Of a stretch of 64,000 nucleotides of DNA, positions 8,034 through 17,004 are shown piece by piece. The DNA is from Victivallales bacterium (GTDB lineage Bacteria; Verrucomicrobiota; Lentisphaeria; Oligosphaerales; Oligosphaeraceae), in contig JAFPYX010000010.1 in assembly GCA_017417585.1 (NCBI GenBank), positions 29,999-93,998 on the forward strand, in the 5' to 3' direction. The position numbers and the translations under genes are program-made. Under the pieces are notes generated by a model, which had not been told where the DNA came from, did no database searches, and worked only from the letters and a program-made list of their open reading frames with translations. Each line of letters opens with the position of its first letter. Positions within the stretch are counted from its first letter, which is position 1.

Positions 8034-9947
8034 TCAATTCGCAGGGCGTTTGACTGGTGCTTCTCGGAAGGGAAGTTGCAAGAAGAAGAAAAGATACTCC
8101 TGCCCCAGCTCCTTGCGATGGCTGGTCAGAAATTCTTTCCAGGGGGAGAGATAGGAATCAACGAAGAACGGCGAGAGGAAATCCTCATAGTCATCCACAT
8201 TGACAAATGTGCCTGAGATATTCAGACGTTCCTGCATCCGTTTGACCATTTGGTATTTGTTGCCACGGGAGGGGAGGAAGCCCCCGATGTACATCTGGGT
8301 CAAGCAGGGCAGTTGCGTGACTTGGGTGACAGGGGGATACGTGATTGTGACCTCCTGGGATGCCGGTCCAGAGGTGTCGGGTTCCGAGAGGGCGCTTCGT
8401 TGAGCATTGTCGGCATTGTCCTCTGACGTTGTCGTTTCCATGGGACGGACGGTGGAAGTGCCATTTTCCAATGCGCGAGAGGATCGTTGGCGGCCAGGAT
8501 GTTCGGATGATTCCTCCTCACGCCCTCTGCGGGCTGTCTTGGCACTGGCAGGTGGGGTATTTGCCTGGTTGAATGAAAATTCATCTGCGAGATAGAAGCA
8601 CCATGTCTCGCGAGTATTTGCCCGTTCGGGAAGTGACTGAAGCCATTCTTCCAAGGTGTCCACAAAACGCTGCGTGCGGAAGCCGGTTTCGGCGATGGGG
8701 AGAAGTTTTCGCTGGCAATGATCGATTTTTTGGTAAGCAGTGTCGAGCTTTGGGCAAATGCTGAGTGCCTCATCGAGTTCGGCTTCGCGGATTTGAAGAC
8801 GCTCAGTGGAAATCCGAAGTTCCTTGGAAAAAAAGAAAACACCAATGACGATGGCGACAAGGAGAATGAACACACTAAGCAGAAGGAATGGACACGCGGC
8901 GAGTTTTTGCTGCTGCCAGGCAAGACGTTCTGGAATCAAGGAAAGGGAGTAGGGGGCTGAACCCGTTCCTTGAACCGCCAGGCCAAAGGCAATGGTCAGC
9001 GCGGGACAGACACCGCCGATTGCCCCGCCTGTCGGCATACCAGCAGCACATTTTCGGGCCGGAATGCCCAAGAGGTGGACTGGAGTCTTGAGATCAGCCG
9101 CAAGAACTTCGGCGACCTCGGAATTCAAGGCGCCGGTGCCACTGAGCCACAGTTGTGTGAGGGGTTGAGGATCGCTCTCGTCGCGCTGGGTGGAACGCCA
9201 GCTTTGCAGAATGCCTTGGATTTCGTGTGCAAAAGCTTGTGCCTTGGAGAGAGGTTGGTCCCCGGAGGAATCAGGAGCAAAGCCAAGCGCGATAGTGGAA
9301 ACCTGTTGGACGCGTCCTTGGCAGTAAATGGCAAGGACGGAGGTCTCCGCGCCAAAATCTACGACGATCTGAAGGCAGGGTTGCTCAGCCGCTTCGGGCT
9401 GCAAGACTTCAAAGGCATTCAGCAACGCGAGCCCCGAACTAGTCATCTGTTCCAATCGCAATCCCATCGCCTGGAAGTGCTTGAGGCGCTCTTCCAGCAG
9501 AGTTTCCCTGCTCATGGAAATAAGCAGCGGATTGGTCTGCCCCGGCAGTGGGATTAACGGTTGGAAAGCATGCAGAAACTGTTCTCCAGACAACCCGTCG
9601 AGCTGGCGGGTCTGATACTCCACCATCCGGGTGAGCTGTTCGTGATTGTGAACCGGAGGAAAGTCGCTGATGGCAGTGTTGACATCTGCTTGGGGAAGGC
9701 CACAACAGGCGGCATAAGCGCCAATGTGACGATCCGTCAGCCATTCTCGGATGGCGCGCTGCTGCTCGCCGTCGCTTAAAATGCCCTCTTGTTTCCAAGG
9801 TAGATGCAAAACATCCCCAATGCTCCAGCCGTTGAGACGGCGGCGCACCAGCACGGCCCGGGCACCATGAGTGTCGAATTCCAGTCCAAGTGCTTTTCTG
9901 TGGCGGTAGGAAGGCATGAAACTAATTCGCAAGGCGTTTTTCGCCAT
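8034..9947 (-). CDS. PilM-PilN (GspL-like) fusion protein
   Basis: 637 residues from the ATG at 9947 (a TTG two codons earlier is also possible; a later ATG is at 9917). The N-terminal half (about 18-345) is an actin-like PilM/GspL cytoplasmic domain: KALGLEFDTHGARAVLV, the phosphate-type motif VVDFGAETSVLAI at 195-207, and LWLSGTGAL. A single transmembrane helix lies at about 353-373, followed by a coiled coil, a long low-complexity linker and a PilN-like periplasmic domain. PilM and PilN are separate proteins in most type IV pilus systems; one chain is the GspL arrangement. It follows the secretin by 66 bp. Confidence 0.75.
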   Translation of the reverse strand: MAKNALRISFMPSYRHRKALGLEFDTHGARAVLVRRRLNGWSIGDVLHLPWKQEGILSDGEQQRAIREWLTDRHIGAYAACCGLPQADVNTAISDFPPVHNHEQLTRMVEYQTRQLDGLSGEQFLHAFQPLIPLPGQTNPLLISMSRETLLEERLKHFQAMGLRLEQMTSSGLALLNAFEVLQPEAAEQPCLQIVVDFGAETSVLAIYCQGRVQQVSTIALGFAPDSSGDQPLSKAQAFAHEIQGILQSWRSTQRDESDPQPLTQLWLSGTGALNSEVAEVLAADLKTPVHLLGIPARKCAAGMPTGGAIGGVCPALTIAFGLAVQGTGSAPYSLSLIPERLAWQQQKLAACPFLLLSVFILLVAIVIGVFFFSKELRISTERLQIREAELDEALSICPKLDTAYQKIDHCQRKLLPIAETGFRTQRFVDTLEEWLQSLPERANTRETWCFYLADEFSFNQANTPPASAKTARRGREEESSEHPGRQRSSRALENGTSTVRPMETTTSEDNADNAQRSALSEPDTSGPASQEVTITYPPVTQVTQLPCLTQMYIGGFLPSRGNKYQMVKRMQERLNISGTFVNVDDYEDFLSPFFVDSYLSPWKEFLTSHRKELGQEYLFFFLQLPFREAPVKRPAN

Positions 9948-10013
9948 GCACAATTGACCATCTGAGGATCTTATGCATGGTGCGGCAATTTTTTGGGGGA
10001 AACGTGGAATGGA

Positions 10014-12053
10014 CTACTCGGAGGGTGGTGTGGGGGCGGGCGTTTCCTGCACAGGCGTTTCAGTGGTTGGTTCCTGTGGCGGCGCGGTCGCAAAATCCTT
10101 TTCCAGATTGGCGTCAAGGTCGTCTTCCACATTTGAGAGCGGGACAAGATCCAAAGCTGTAACCTCGGGCTCGGGGGTGTAGATTATAGCCTCGCCCTTC
10201 TCATTCAGGATGGTGGCGGTTACGAAGATGAGCAGATTGGTGGGGGTGGTGCGTTCCTCGGTGTGGCGGAAGAGTACGCCAAGCCAAGGGATGTCACCAA
10301 GGAAAGGTATTTTTTTGACGATTTTGGTGGTGGTATTTTCGACCATCCCACCTAGGATAAGCGTATCGCCGCTGTGAACTTCCGCCGAGGTGGCCACGCT
10401 CTGCTCGTTGGTGTGTGGCAACTTGACATTGGTGATGTACTTGTTTTCAACCTTGTTAATGGTTTCGCTGTTGGAGGAGATATAGTCCTCCCATTCGACA
10501 AGCGTGATGATTTCCGGGCGCAGACCCAGCAGGATGGTCTGATAGTCGTGACCAATGCTCACCTTGACGTCAAAGGTGATGCCAAGGGGTAGTTCGGTGG
10601 GCTTCCCCTTGGGGACGAGCACCTGGGTGGTCCCCTTGTCGCCCGAGTCCACCGACTGCACGCCATATTCCTGGAAGTAGTAGATGTTGTCGCCTTTCCG
10701 GATACGCCCCGTTCGGTTGTTGAGGACGGCGATTCGAGGCGCGGAAAGCGACACGGTACTGGTTTTATTTTCAATGGCGCTGATAACCAGGTCGTAGGAT
10801 CGGTTGAAGAGAATGCCGCCAATTTTGAGGCTTCCTACGCCCTCAGGGTTGTCTATGGCTATGGCACCCAACTGGGTGAAGAAGTCGGCGACGTTTGCGT
10901 TGGTAGGATGGTGACCGTGATTGTCGGTGGAGATGGCCGCCCCGCCATGGCCGCCGTTCGCCTTGCTCAACTCGATGCCGACGTCGCGCAGGTCATTCTG
11001 GCTTATGGAGATGAATTTTGCCTCGACGATGACCTGCAGCGGCGGGCGGTCCAATTCCTGCACGAGCCGCTCAATGGTGCGGATATTTTCGCGTGTGTCA
11101 TTGACAATCAGGAGATTGCGATTTTCAAAGAGAGTGAATGTGCCGCCGGAGGTGACGGTCTTGTAGAAATCGGCAAGAGCACTCTTGAGGTCGGTGTCCT
11201 CTTCGACACCGGAAGAGAAAGCGGGTCTGTCTCCGGTTACTCCGATGCCTTCCGGGACCTTCAGGACAATGCCGTGGCGCAAGTGGAAGATTCGGGTTTC
11301 CAGCTTCAGGCCGTTGCTGGGTTGGGCGGCGGTCACCCAGATCAGGTTGTCCGTAATGTTGAAGGCGACTCCGAGGTTGCGGGAGATGTAGGAGAAGACC
11401 TCGTAGAGGGGCACGTCTTTGAAATTGCAAGAGAAGGTCTTTCCCTTGACCGTTTCATCGCTGAAGATGACATTGAGCGGGTCGGCCAGGTTCAACTCGT
11501 CCACGTTCTGAAGCTGCATTGCGAGATTGGCCAGCGGGAGGTTCTCGACTTTCATGGAGACACGTTTGCTGAGGAGCTGCTCCAAGTAGCCTTCCGGAAG
11601 GACTTCCGGCTGGACATCTGGTGTGATGTTCACGGAGGTGTTGTAGGTCTTGGGTAACAACAGTGCGTCTTGAGCCTCGTTGACCATGCGCTGCTGGTCG
11701 ATGGCCAGTGCCGTTTCATTGATGCCCATGGTACGTGCAAGGAAAACCAGACGTTTCAGGTCTTCGATTTCCGCCTGGTATTCCGTGAGGGCGTTCATGC
11801 TGGCCAAGATGGAGTCCGCCTTGTCGAAGCTCTTCGCCTTAATGAGTTCTCGCACCAGCGCAAAACGACGCTGGACTTCATTGTGGAGGGCACGTCGGCG
11901 CTCCTGCTGGCGGAGCCTGAGGGCCTGGGGACGGTTGCGAGCCTCCAGCAGGCTGTCAAGCTCCGCGCTTGGTGAAAGGCGCTGGCAGCTGTTCAGCCAC
12001 GCGGCGGCAACAAGTGCAACAATGAAGAAAGTCAGAATTTGATTGTGTTTCAT
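10014..12053 (-). CDS. gspD: GspD/PilQ-family outer-membrane secretin
   Basis: 679 residues from the ATG at 12053. Longer upstream readings would run into ffh and lack a signal. The signal peptide ends LVAAAWLNSC, a possible but atypical lipobox with Cys23. A coiled N-terminal region (about 40-120) precedes N0/N1-type domains (SMKVENLPLANLAMQL, FKDVPLYEVFSYISRNLGVAF) and the C-terminal secretin domain. The secretin hallmark is VATSAEVHSGDTLILGGMV with IPFLGDIPWLGVLFR. It forms the outer-membrane exit pore. It ends in a short proline- and threonine-rich tail. It is first in the secretion cluster, 64 bp after ffh; the order is Q-MN-O-P-E rather than the usual MNOPQ. Confidence 0.9.
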   Translation of the reverse strand: MKHNQILTFFIVALVAAAWLNSCQRLSPSAELDSLLEARNRPQALRLRQQERRRALHNEVQRRFALVRELIKAKSFDKADSILASMNALTEYQAEIEDLKRLVFLARTMGINETALAIDQQRMVNEAQDALLLPKTYNTSVNITPDVQPEVLPEGYLEQLLSKRVSMKVENLPLANLAMQLQNVDELNLADPLNVIFSDETVKGKTFSCNFKDVPLYEVFSYISRNLGVAFNITDNLIWVTAAQPSNGLKLETRIFHLRHGIVLKVPEGIGVTGDRPAFSSGVEEDTDLKSALADFYKTVTSGGTFTLFENRNLLIVNDTRENIRTIERLVQELDRPPLQVIVEAKFISISQNDLRDVGIELSKANGGHGGAAISTDNHGHHPTNANVADFFTQLGAIAIDNPEGVGSLKIGGILFNRSYDLVISAIENKTSTVSLSAPRIAVLNNRTGRIRKGDNIYYFQEYGVQSVDSGDKGTTQVLVPKGKPTELPLGITFDVKVSIGHDYQTILLGLRPEIITLVEWEDYISSNSETINKVENKYITNVKLPHTNEQSVATSAEVHSGDTLILGGMVENTTTKIVKKIPFLGDIPWLGVLFRHTEERTTPTNLLIFVTATILNEKGEAIIYTPEPEVTALDLVPLSNVEDDLDANLEKDFATAPPQEPTTETPVQETPAPTPPSE

Positions 12054-12117
12054 CGTTGTAGCGAGTTTGGATTCAGAAAACACGAATAAGGCACGGCGCG
12101 GGGACAAGTCGAGGGGG

Positions 12118-13629
12118 CTAGTGCCTGCGGTTCTTTTTGCGCGCGGCTTTTTCCGCCTTGCGCTTGGCATCCCTGCGCGCCTTTTCACTGGCCCGTGAGG
12201 AGGCGTCCTGGTGAGAAATGCCCTTGTTGGCAAAAGAACCGGCGGCTCCGCCGGTGCGGTTCTGCATCATTCCGGCAAGATTGGCCAGTCCTGCGCCTCC
12301 ACCAAAAAGCGTGCCCATCATGGATGACGCACCGCCGCGAGAGACCTGGCTCATGACTTCGCGCATGTTCATGAATACCTTGATCTGTTCAGTGACGGCC
12401 TGTGGTGTGGAACCGGAACCTTTCGCAATACGCGCGCGGCGGCTGGCGTTGATGGTGTCGGGAAGACGACGTTCCTCTGGAGTCATGGAACGAATGATGG
12501 CTTCTGTCTGGCGGAAACTCTTCTCATCCATCGCTTCTGCTGGAATGTTGTTCATGCCGGGGAGGAATTTCAACAATGACATCAGGCCCCCCATTTTCTT
12601 GATCCGGCTGAGCTGGGTGAGAAAATCCTCAAAGTCGAAGGTGGCATTGCGGACCTTCTCCTCCAGTTTGCGCGCCTCCTCCTCCTTGAACTCGGTCTGG
12701 GCACGTTCAACAAGAGTAAGGATGTCCCCCATGCCAAGAATTCGCGAAGCCATGCGGTCCGGATGGAAGGTCTCCAGGTCAATGGTCTGCTCGCCGGTGG
12801 TGACGAATTTGACCGGCTTGCCTATGGTCTGCCGCATGGAAAGCGCGGCGCCGCCACGTGCGTCGCCATCCAGCTTGGTCAGGATGATGCCGGTGACGTC
12901 CAAAGCGTCATTGAAATGTTTTGCGACGGAGACGGCCTCTTGCCCCAATGCCGCATCGGCGACCAGCAGGATTTCCTGAGGATGGATGGCATCCTTGACA
13001 CGGACAAGCTCCTGTACAAGCGGTTCGTCAATCTGCAGTCGGCCAGCGGTGTCCAGCAACACGACAGGGCAGCCCTTTGCCTTCGCCTGTGCGACGGCGG
13101 CCTGTGCGACGGCAACGACATCCTTTGAAGTTCGATCGGTATAGACGGGGAGGGCGAGGGACTGACCGAGGACTTCCAGCTGGTCGATGGCGGCAGGGCG
13201 GGTCAGGTCACAGGCGGCCAGAAGGGTACGTTTTTTGTGTTTCTTCAGCAGGAAGTTTGCGAGCTTGGCTGCGGTAGTGGTTTTGCCGTTGCCGTTGAGA
13301 CCGCACAACATGATGACTGAGGGATTCTCCGGAGTCCCGCCGCCGATGTTGAGTTCTGCGGCAGTCTCGCCCATCAGGAGAATCAATCGGTCATAGACAA
13401 TCTTGATTGCCTGCTGGCCGGGAGTGATGCTCTTCAGGACATCCTGTCCAAGGCATTCCTGCTTGACATCTTCGATGAACTTGTTGGCAATGTCGTAGTT
13501 GACATCGGCGGACAATAGCGCATTACGGACCTCACCCATGGCCTCCGCCATGTTGCTTTCGGAGATCTGGGCGGTGCCGGTGAGTTTGCGGAATGCGTAA
13601 TGAAGTTTGTCAGTTAACGATTCGAACAT
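12118..13629 (-). CDS. ffh: Signal recognition particle GTPase Ffh (SRP54)
   Basis: 503 residues. An N-terminal four-helix domain is followed by the GTPase: G1 GLNGNGKTTTAAKLA (usually GxxGSGKTT; here Asn-Gly-Asn), G3 DTAGRLQIDE, G4 TKLDGDARGGAAL. The M domain is methionine- and glycine-rich (MGGLMSLLKFLPGMNNIP, MMGTLFGGGAGLANLAGMMQ) and ends in a very basic tail. Ffh binds 4.5S RNA and targets nascent membrane and secreted proteins to FtsY/SecYEG. ATG start at 13629. It is followed by the secretin gene. No srp RNA gene is recognised in the window. Confidence 0.97.
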   Translation of the reverse strand: MFESLTDKLHYAFRKLTGTAQISESNMAEAMGEVRNALLSADVNYDIANKFIEDVKQECLGQDVLKSITPGQQAIKIVYDRLILLMGETAAELNIGGGTPENPSVIMLCGLNGNGKTTTAAKLANFLLKKHKKRTLLAACDLTRPAAIDQLEVLGQSLALPVYTDRTSKDVVAVAQAAVAQAKAKGCPVVLLDTAGRLQIDEPLVQELVRVKDAIHPQEILLVADAALGQEAVSVAKHFNDALDVTGIILTKLDGDARGGAALSMRQTIGKPVKFVTTGEQTIDLETFHPDRMASRILGMGDILTLVERAQTEFKEEEARKLEEKVRNATFDFEDFLTQLSRIKKMGGLMSLLKFLPGMNNIPAEAMDEKSFRQTEAIIRSMTPEERRLPDTINASRRARIAKGSGSTPQAVTEQIKVFMNMREVMSQVSRGGASSMMGTLFGGGAGLANLAGMMQNRTGGAAGSFANKGISHQDASSRASEKARRDAKRKAEKAARKKNRRH

Positions 13630-13695
13630 AGATCAGGAGATGCAATGGTGTGATTTGATGAAAAGGACAGGAGGAGAGACGCGTCGGCGTATCCC

Positions 13696-14883
13696 TCAAT
13701 ACTCCCAAAGTGTTGCGCCATCGGCTGCGGCCAGCACCATCGGTTGGGAGTCGATGCCAGTTTGCCTATGGTATTCTGCTCCGAGTGCCTCACAGTAGCG
13801 TTCAGCAGCCGAAGCTTGGACGAGGTGTACCGAGATGCCGCCAAAGCCCCCGCCGGAAATTCGTGCCCCCAGGAAACCGGGAATTGTCTGGCCGATTTCA
13901 ACCAGCATGTCAATTTCCGGACAGCTGTTTTCGAAATTCTTACGACTGGACTCATGGGATTCGGTCATGAGTTTTCCGAAAAGCGCCAGATCTCCAGTTG
14001 CGAGAGCTATCTGGCCGGCGGCGACCCGCGCGATCTCCCCGACAACATGCTTGGCGCGGCGATAAACCACTTCTCGCAATTCGCCTTTGCGATGCTCCAG
14101 CATTTCAGGGGATACATCCCGAAGGGCCTTTACGCCCAGTATGCGGGCAGCCTCTTCGCAGGCTTCCCGCCGTTCATTGTATTCGTTGGTCAGGTTATGC
14201 TTGATTTTCGAATTGGCGACCACAAAGACGGTTCCTGTGGGCATGGGCACATTCTCGACCTCGAAGGACCGGAAATCAGAGTAGATGAGCTGACCGGCCT
14301 TGCCCTTGAGCGAACTGATTTGGTCGAGTAGACCGGTATGGGCACCGACATAGTTGTTTTCGCAGGACTGACCGATCTTCGCCAATTCCAGCCAGGTCAA
14401 ACGGGCGTCGGAAAGATTATTGAGAATGACACACATGGCCATTTCCAGGGCGGCGGAGCTGCTCATGCCAGCGGATAGCGGGACGTCACCAGTGACCAGG
14501 GCATCAAAGGCGGGGACTTTGAAACCCTGGAGGTTGAATTCGACAATCAGCCCCTTGATGTAGTTGGACCAGTCGCCATGGCGGCAGTTGTCCAAGTCGT
14601 CCAGCCGGAATTCGCGGGCGGAGCGTCCCTTGATGTCATAGAGTCTGCAGACCATGCCGTCTTTTGCCTCTGGATTCGGTGCGGCGGCAATGCGTGCGGC
14701 GCGATTGATGGCCACGCTAAGGACGGTTCCCTCGTTGTAATCCGTGTGGTTGCCAAGAATTTCCAGGCGACCAGGAGCGCGACTGAGAAGGGCTGGCGCA
14801 TGACCATGGCGTGCCAGGAAGAGTTCTGCCAGTTCGGTCAGCGCGGAATCCACTTGTCGGTCATACTTCATTTCAGGCCCCAT
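13696..14883 (-). CDS. galK: Galactokinase
   Basis: 395 residues, GHMP kinase family. The galactokinase signature GRLEILGNHTDYNEG is at the N-terminus, the ATP loop PLSAGMSSSAALEMA is present, GLLDQISSL carries the catalytic Asp, and motif III GARISGGGFGG is near the C-terminus. It phosphorylates galactose to galactose-1-phosphate (Leloir pathway). Two ATG codons four residues apart are possible starts; neither has a strong Shine-Dalgarno sequence. It follows the fucosidase gene in the same direction, consistent with use of galactose freed from glycans. No galT or galE is visible here. Confidence 0.93.
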   Translation of the reverse strand: MGPEMKYDRQVDSALTELAELFLARHGHAPALLSRAPGRLEILGNHTDYNEGTVLSVAINRAARIAAAPNPEAKDGMVCRLYDIKGRSAREFRLDDLDNCRHGDWSNYIKGLIVEFNLQGFKVPAFDALVTGDVPLSAGMSSSAALEMAMCVILNNLSDARLTWLELAKIGQSCENNYVGAHTGLLDQISSLKGKAGQLIYSDFRSFEVENVPMPTGTVFVVANSKIKHNLTNEYNERREACEEAARILGVKALRDVSPEMLEHRKGELREVVYRRAKHVVGEIARVAAGQIALATGDLALFGKLMTESHESSRKNFENSCPEIDMLVEIGQTIPGFLGARISGGGFGGISVHLVQASAAERYCEALGAEYHRQTGIDSQPMVLAAADGATLWEY

Positions 14884-14962
14884 TACATTATTTTAAAGAA
14901 ACAACATAATATAGCGTAAAAAAACACTATGGGGAGTGAAAATGATAATTTGGGCAGATTTT

Positions 14963-16669
14963 TCACGTCAGAAGTAAGAAACCGGCGCAATTGAGGCGAT
15001 CGCTTTCATCCACAAGACGTATGGCGCGGAAACGAACCGCCTCGGCTTTCATAGGCGGAAAGGTTACTTTCTGAGGAAGCGGATTGGCCTGGATGTTGGA
15101 GAATTCACCTCCAGTAAGGCTGAGCCATTTGCCTTGGCGCCGCGCTTCAAAAATGTACTGGTGCGGCAGGCCGCTTGCGTGGGTATCGTCTGGATGGAAT
15201 ACGAAGCCGTGGATGGTTGCCGGCGCAGGAAGTGTCCATTCCAACACTAGGCCGGCATTGTCGGGAAGTGGCATGGCGACAGCCTTGTCGGGCGGAATTT
15301 CGGTTGGCGGGGTTTTCTCAAGGAGTTCGGCTGGAACATGGCGGATGGCAAAGGTGAGGTGGAGAGGGTGGTTGGGATGGAGGTCTGGCAAAGTTAGGAT
15401 GACAGCGGAAGCAGTCGTTTCCGCGCAGGCTATCAGCCTCCGCAACCCAATGGCCTTCCCCTTAGCGAGCGTGATTTGCCCGACCGGACAAATTTGTCCG
15501 GTTTCGGTAATAGCCTCGATACAGTATTCTCGGGTGGTTTCCAGATCTTCAGGGGACTCTGCCAAGTCCAAGAGATTGAAGGTGTTTTGACCGTCAAAAT
15601 CCATCACCAGCGAATGAGTCTTCAACGTGATGGTTTCGGTCATCAGCGGATCGCTTTCCAGTCTATCGACTGCTGAACGGAATTCCTTGAGACGCGCCAC
15701 GTCGTTTTCATGGAGGCGACCGCGGCGGTCAGGGGCGAGGCCGAGGTTGAGGAAACCGCCACAGCCTACCGAGTGAAGATAGATGTTTACCAGTTCGGGG
15801 AGGGAGCGCACCTGATTATCCTGATCTGAATGATAAAACCATCCTGGTCGCAAGGGCACATCGCATTCTGGTGGGATGAGATAATGTCCATCGAGGTTGC
15901 CGGTGGCACTGTGGGAGTAGTCGAGATAGCCAGGGGCAGGATTCTTTCCAGGCGTTGGTGCGGTTGGAGTGAAGAGTGCAGAGGAGTCAGGGTGGGCGAG
16001 TCCCTTTTCATTGCCCACCCAGCGCAGATCCGGTCCGATGTCGCTGAAGATTGCGGCGTGGGGCTGGAGTTCACGGGCGATTTTCCAAGTGTTCTCCCAA
16101 TCGTAGTAGGTGGACTGGTCGATTTTGCGTGTCTCGCGGGCACCGCCATAGTAGCCGTCCCCGCCGTTGGCACCATCAAACCAGAGTTCGAAGGCCTCGC
16201 CGTAGTTGGTGTATAGTTCGCGAAGTTGTTCACGGTAGATTCCCAAGTATTTAGGAGCACCGTAGGCTGGATTGTTACGGTCCCATGGGGAACAATAGAT
16301 GCCAAAGCCGAGGCCGTGGCGTTGGCAGGCGTCCGAAACTTCGCGGACGAGGTCGCCCTTGCCGTTGCGAAACGGCGAGGCGGAGATGTTGTGGGGCGTG
16401 GTCTTGGTGGGCCAGAGGCAGAAGCCATCGTGGTGCTTGCAGACTAGAATGAGGCCGGTCAGCCCTCCGTCCACGCATGCCTGGGCAATCTGGTCGGCAT
16501 CGAAGTCAGTAGGATTGAAGAGTTCGGGCGACTCGTCTCCATAACCCCATTCCTGGTCAGTGAAGGTGTTGATGCCAAAGTGGATAATGGCATACATCCG
16601 GTGTTTGAGATGCGCCTCAAGGACAGGGGAGATGGCGGTGCCGGGGTTGAAGGTTTCTAGTAAGGGCAT
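14963..16669 (-). CDS. Alpha-L-fucosidase, GH29 family
   Basis: 568 residues from the ATG at 16669. A longer reading from a TTG adds 16 residues that look like neither a signal peptide nor a domain. The catalytic TIM barrel (about 1-340) shows the GH29 landmarks: HFGINTFTDQEWGYG, the LVCKHHDGFCLWPT segment, GFGIYCSPWDRN, and ELWFDGANGG with the nucleophile Asp. The C-terminal part (about 430-568) is a beta-sandwich of the F5/8 type-C kind (PQYIF-ARRQGKWLSLTGGEFSNIQ, VRFRAIRLVDES). It should release terminal L-fucose from glycans. I see no signal peptide, so action in the cytoplasm on imported fragments is likely. galK follows 79 bp downstream. Confidence 0.9.
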   Translation of the reverse strand: MPLLETFNPGTAISPVLEAHLKHRMYAIIHFGINTFTDQEWGYGDESPELFNPTDFDADQIAQACVDGGLTGLILVCKHHDGFCLWPTKTTPHNISASPFRNGKGDLVREVSDACQRHGLGFGIYCSPWDRNNPAYGAPKYLGIYREQLRELYTNYGEAFELWFDGANGGDGYYGGARETRKIDQSTYYDWENTWKIARELQPHAAIFSDIGPDLRWVGNEKGLAHPDSSALFTPTAPTPGKNPAPGYLDYSHSATGNLDGHYLIPPECDVPLRPGWFYHSDQDNQVRSLPELVNIYLHSVGCGGFLNLGLAPDRRGRLHENDVARLKEFRSAVDRLESDPLMTETITLKTHSLVMDFDGQNTFNLLDLAESPEDLETTREYCIEAITETGQICPVGQITLAKGKAIGLRRLIACAETTASAVILTLPDLHPNHPLHLTFAIRHVPAELLEKTPPTEIPPDKAVAMPLPDNAGLVLEWTLPAPATIHGFVFHPDDTHASGLPHQYIFEARRQGKWLSLTGGEFSNIQANPLPQKVTFPPMKAEAVRFRAIRLVDESDRLNCAGFLLLT

Positions 16670-16853
16670 TGGCGTTTTCGAAATAGTGAGGAGAATGATT
16701 TTTACATAATGTATCAAGAAAATTGGGGACCAGGACAGTTTTGGTAGAAGATTGTGAAAATGGGCAGCTGCGGGAGATGAGAATTTATGGGCGTTCTTGG
16801 TAAATTATATGAATTATTTTGAAATAAAATATGTTATAATTATATTAAATAGC
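16670..16853. other. Divergent AT-rich intergenic region
   Basis: Gap between the divergent fucosidase (minus) and transposase (plus) genes. The right part (about 16795-16853) is strikingly AT-rich and contains a TATAAT hexamer at about 16835, a candidate -10 box reading toward the transposase. I could not place a convincing -35 at 16-18 bp. No gene is evident. Confidence 0.35.
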
Positions 16854-16993
16854 AAACGGCCGGGGGCTTGGCATCCCCGCACCCCTTCAAACGGCTGGGG
16901 ACTTGGCGTCCCCGCACCCCTTCAAACGGCCGGGGACTTGGCGTCCCCGCACCCCTTCAAACGGCCGGGGACTTGGCGTCTCCGCACCCCTTT
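16854..16993. repeat. Four tandem 35-bp REP-like palindromic repeats
   Basis: Four copies begin at 16854, 16889, 16924 and 16959, exactly 35 bp apart. Each unit begins aaacggc and contains the hairpin GGGGAC-TTGGC-GTCCCC (6-bp stem, 5-nt loop), flanked by CGGCC and CGCACCCCTTC. Copies differ at a few bases only; the first has GGGGGC/GCATCCCC and the last has GTCTCCG. The array ends 11 bp before the start codon of a RAYT transposase. There are no unique spacers between repeats, so this is not CRISPR. Short palindromes next to a RAYT gene are the expected REP arrangement. Confidence 0.9.
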
Positions 16994-17004
16994 TAGGAGA
17001 TGTT

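Noticed and set aside
12054..12233. Longer start for the secretin gene
   Set aside because: The added residues overlap ffh, are very basic and precede the true signal peptide at the ATG at 12053.
16854..16993. The 35-bp repeats as a CRISPR array
   Set aside because: The repeats are directly tandem with no unique spacers, and there are no cas genes.
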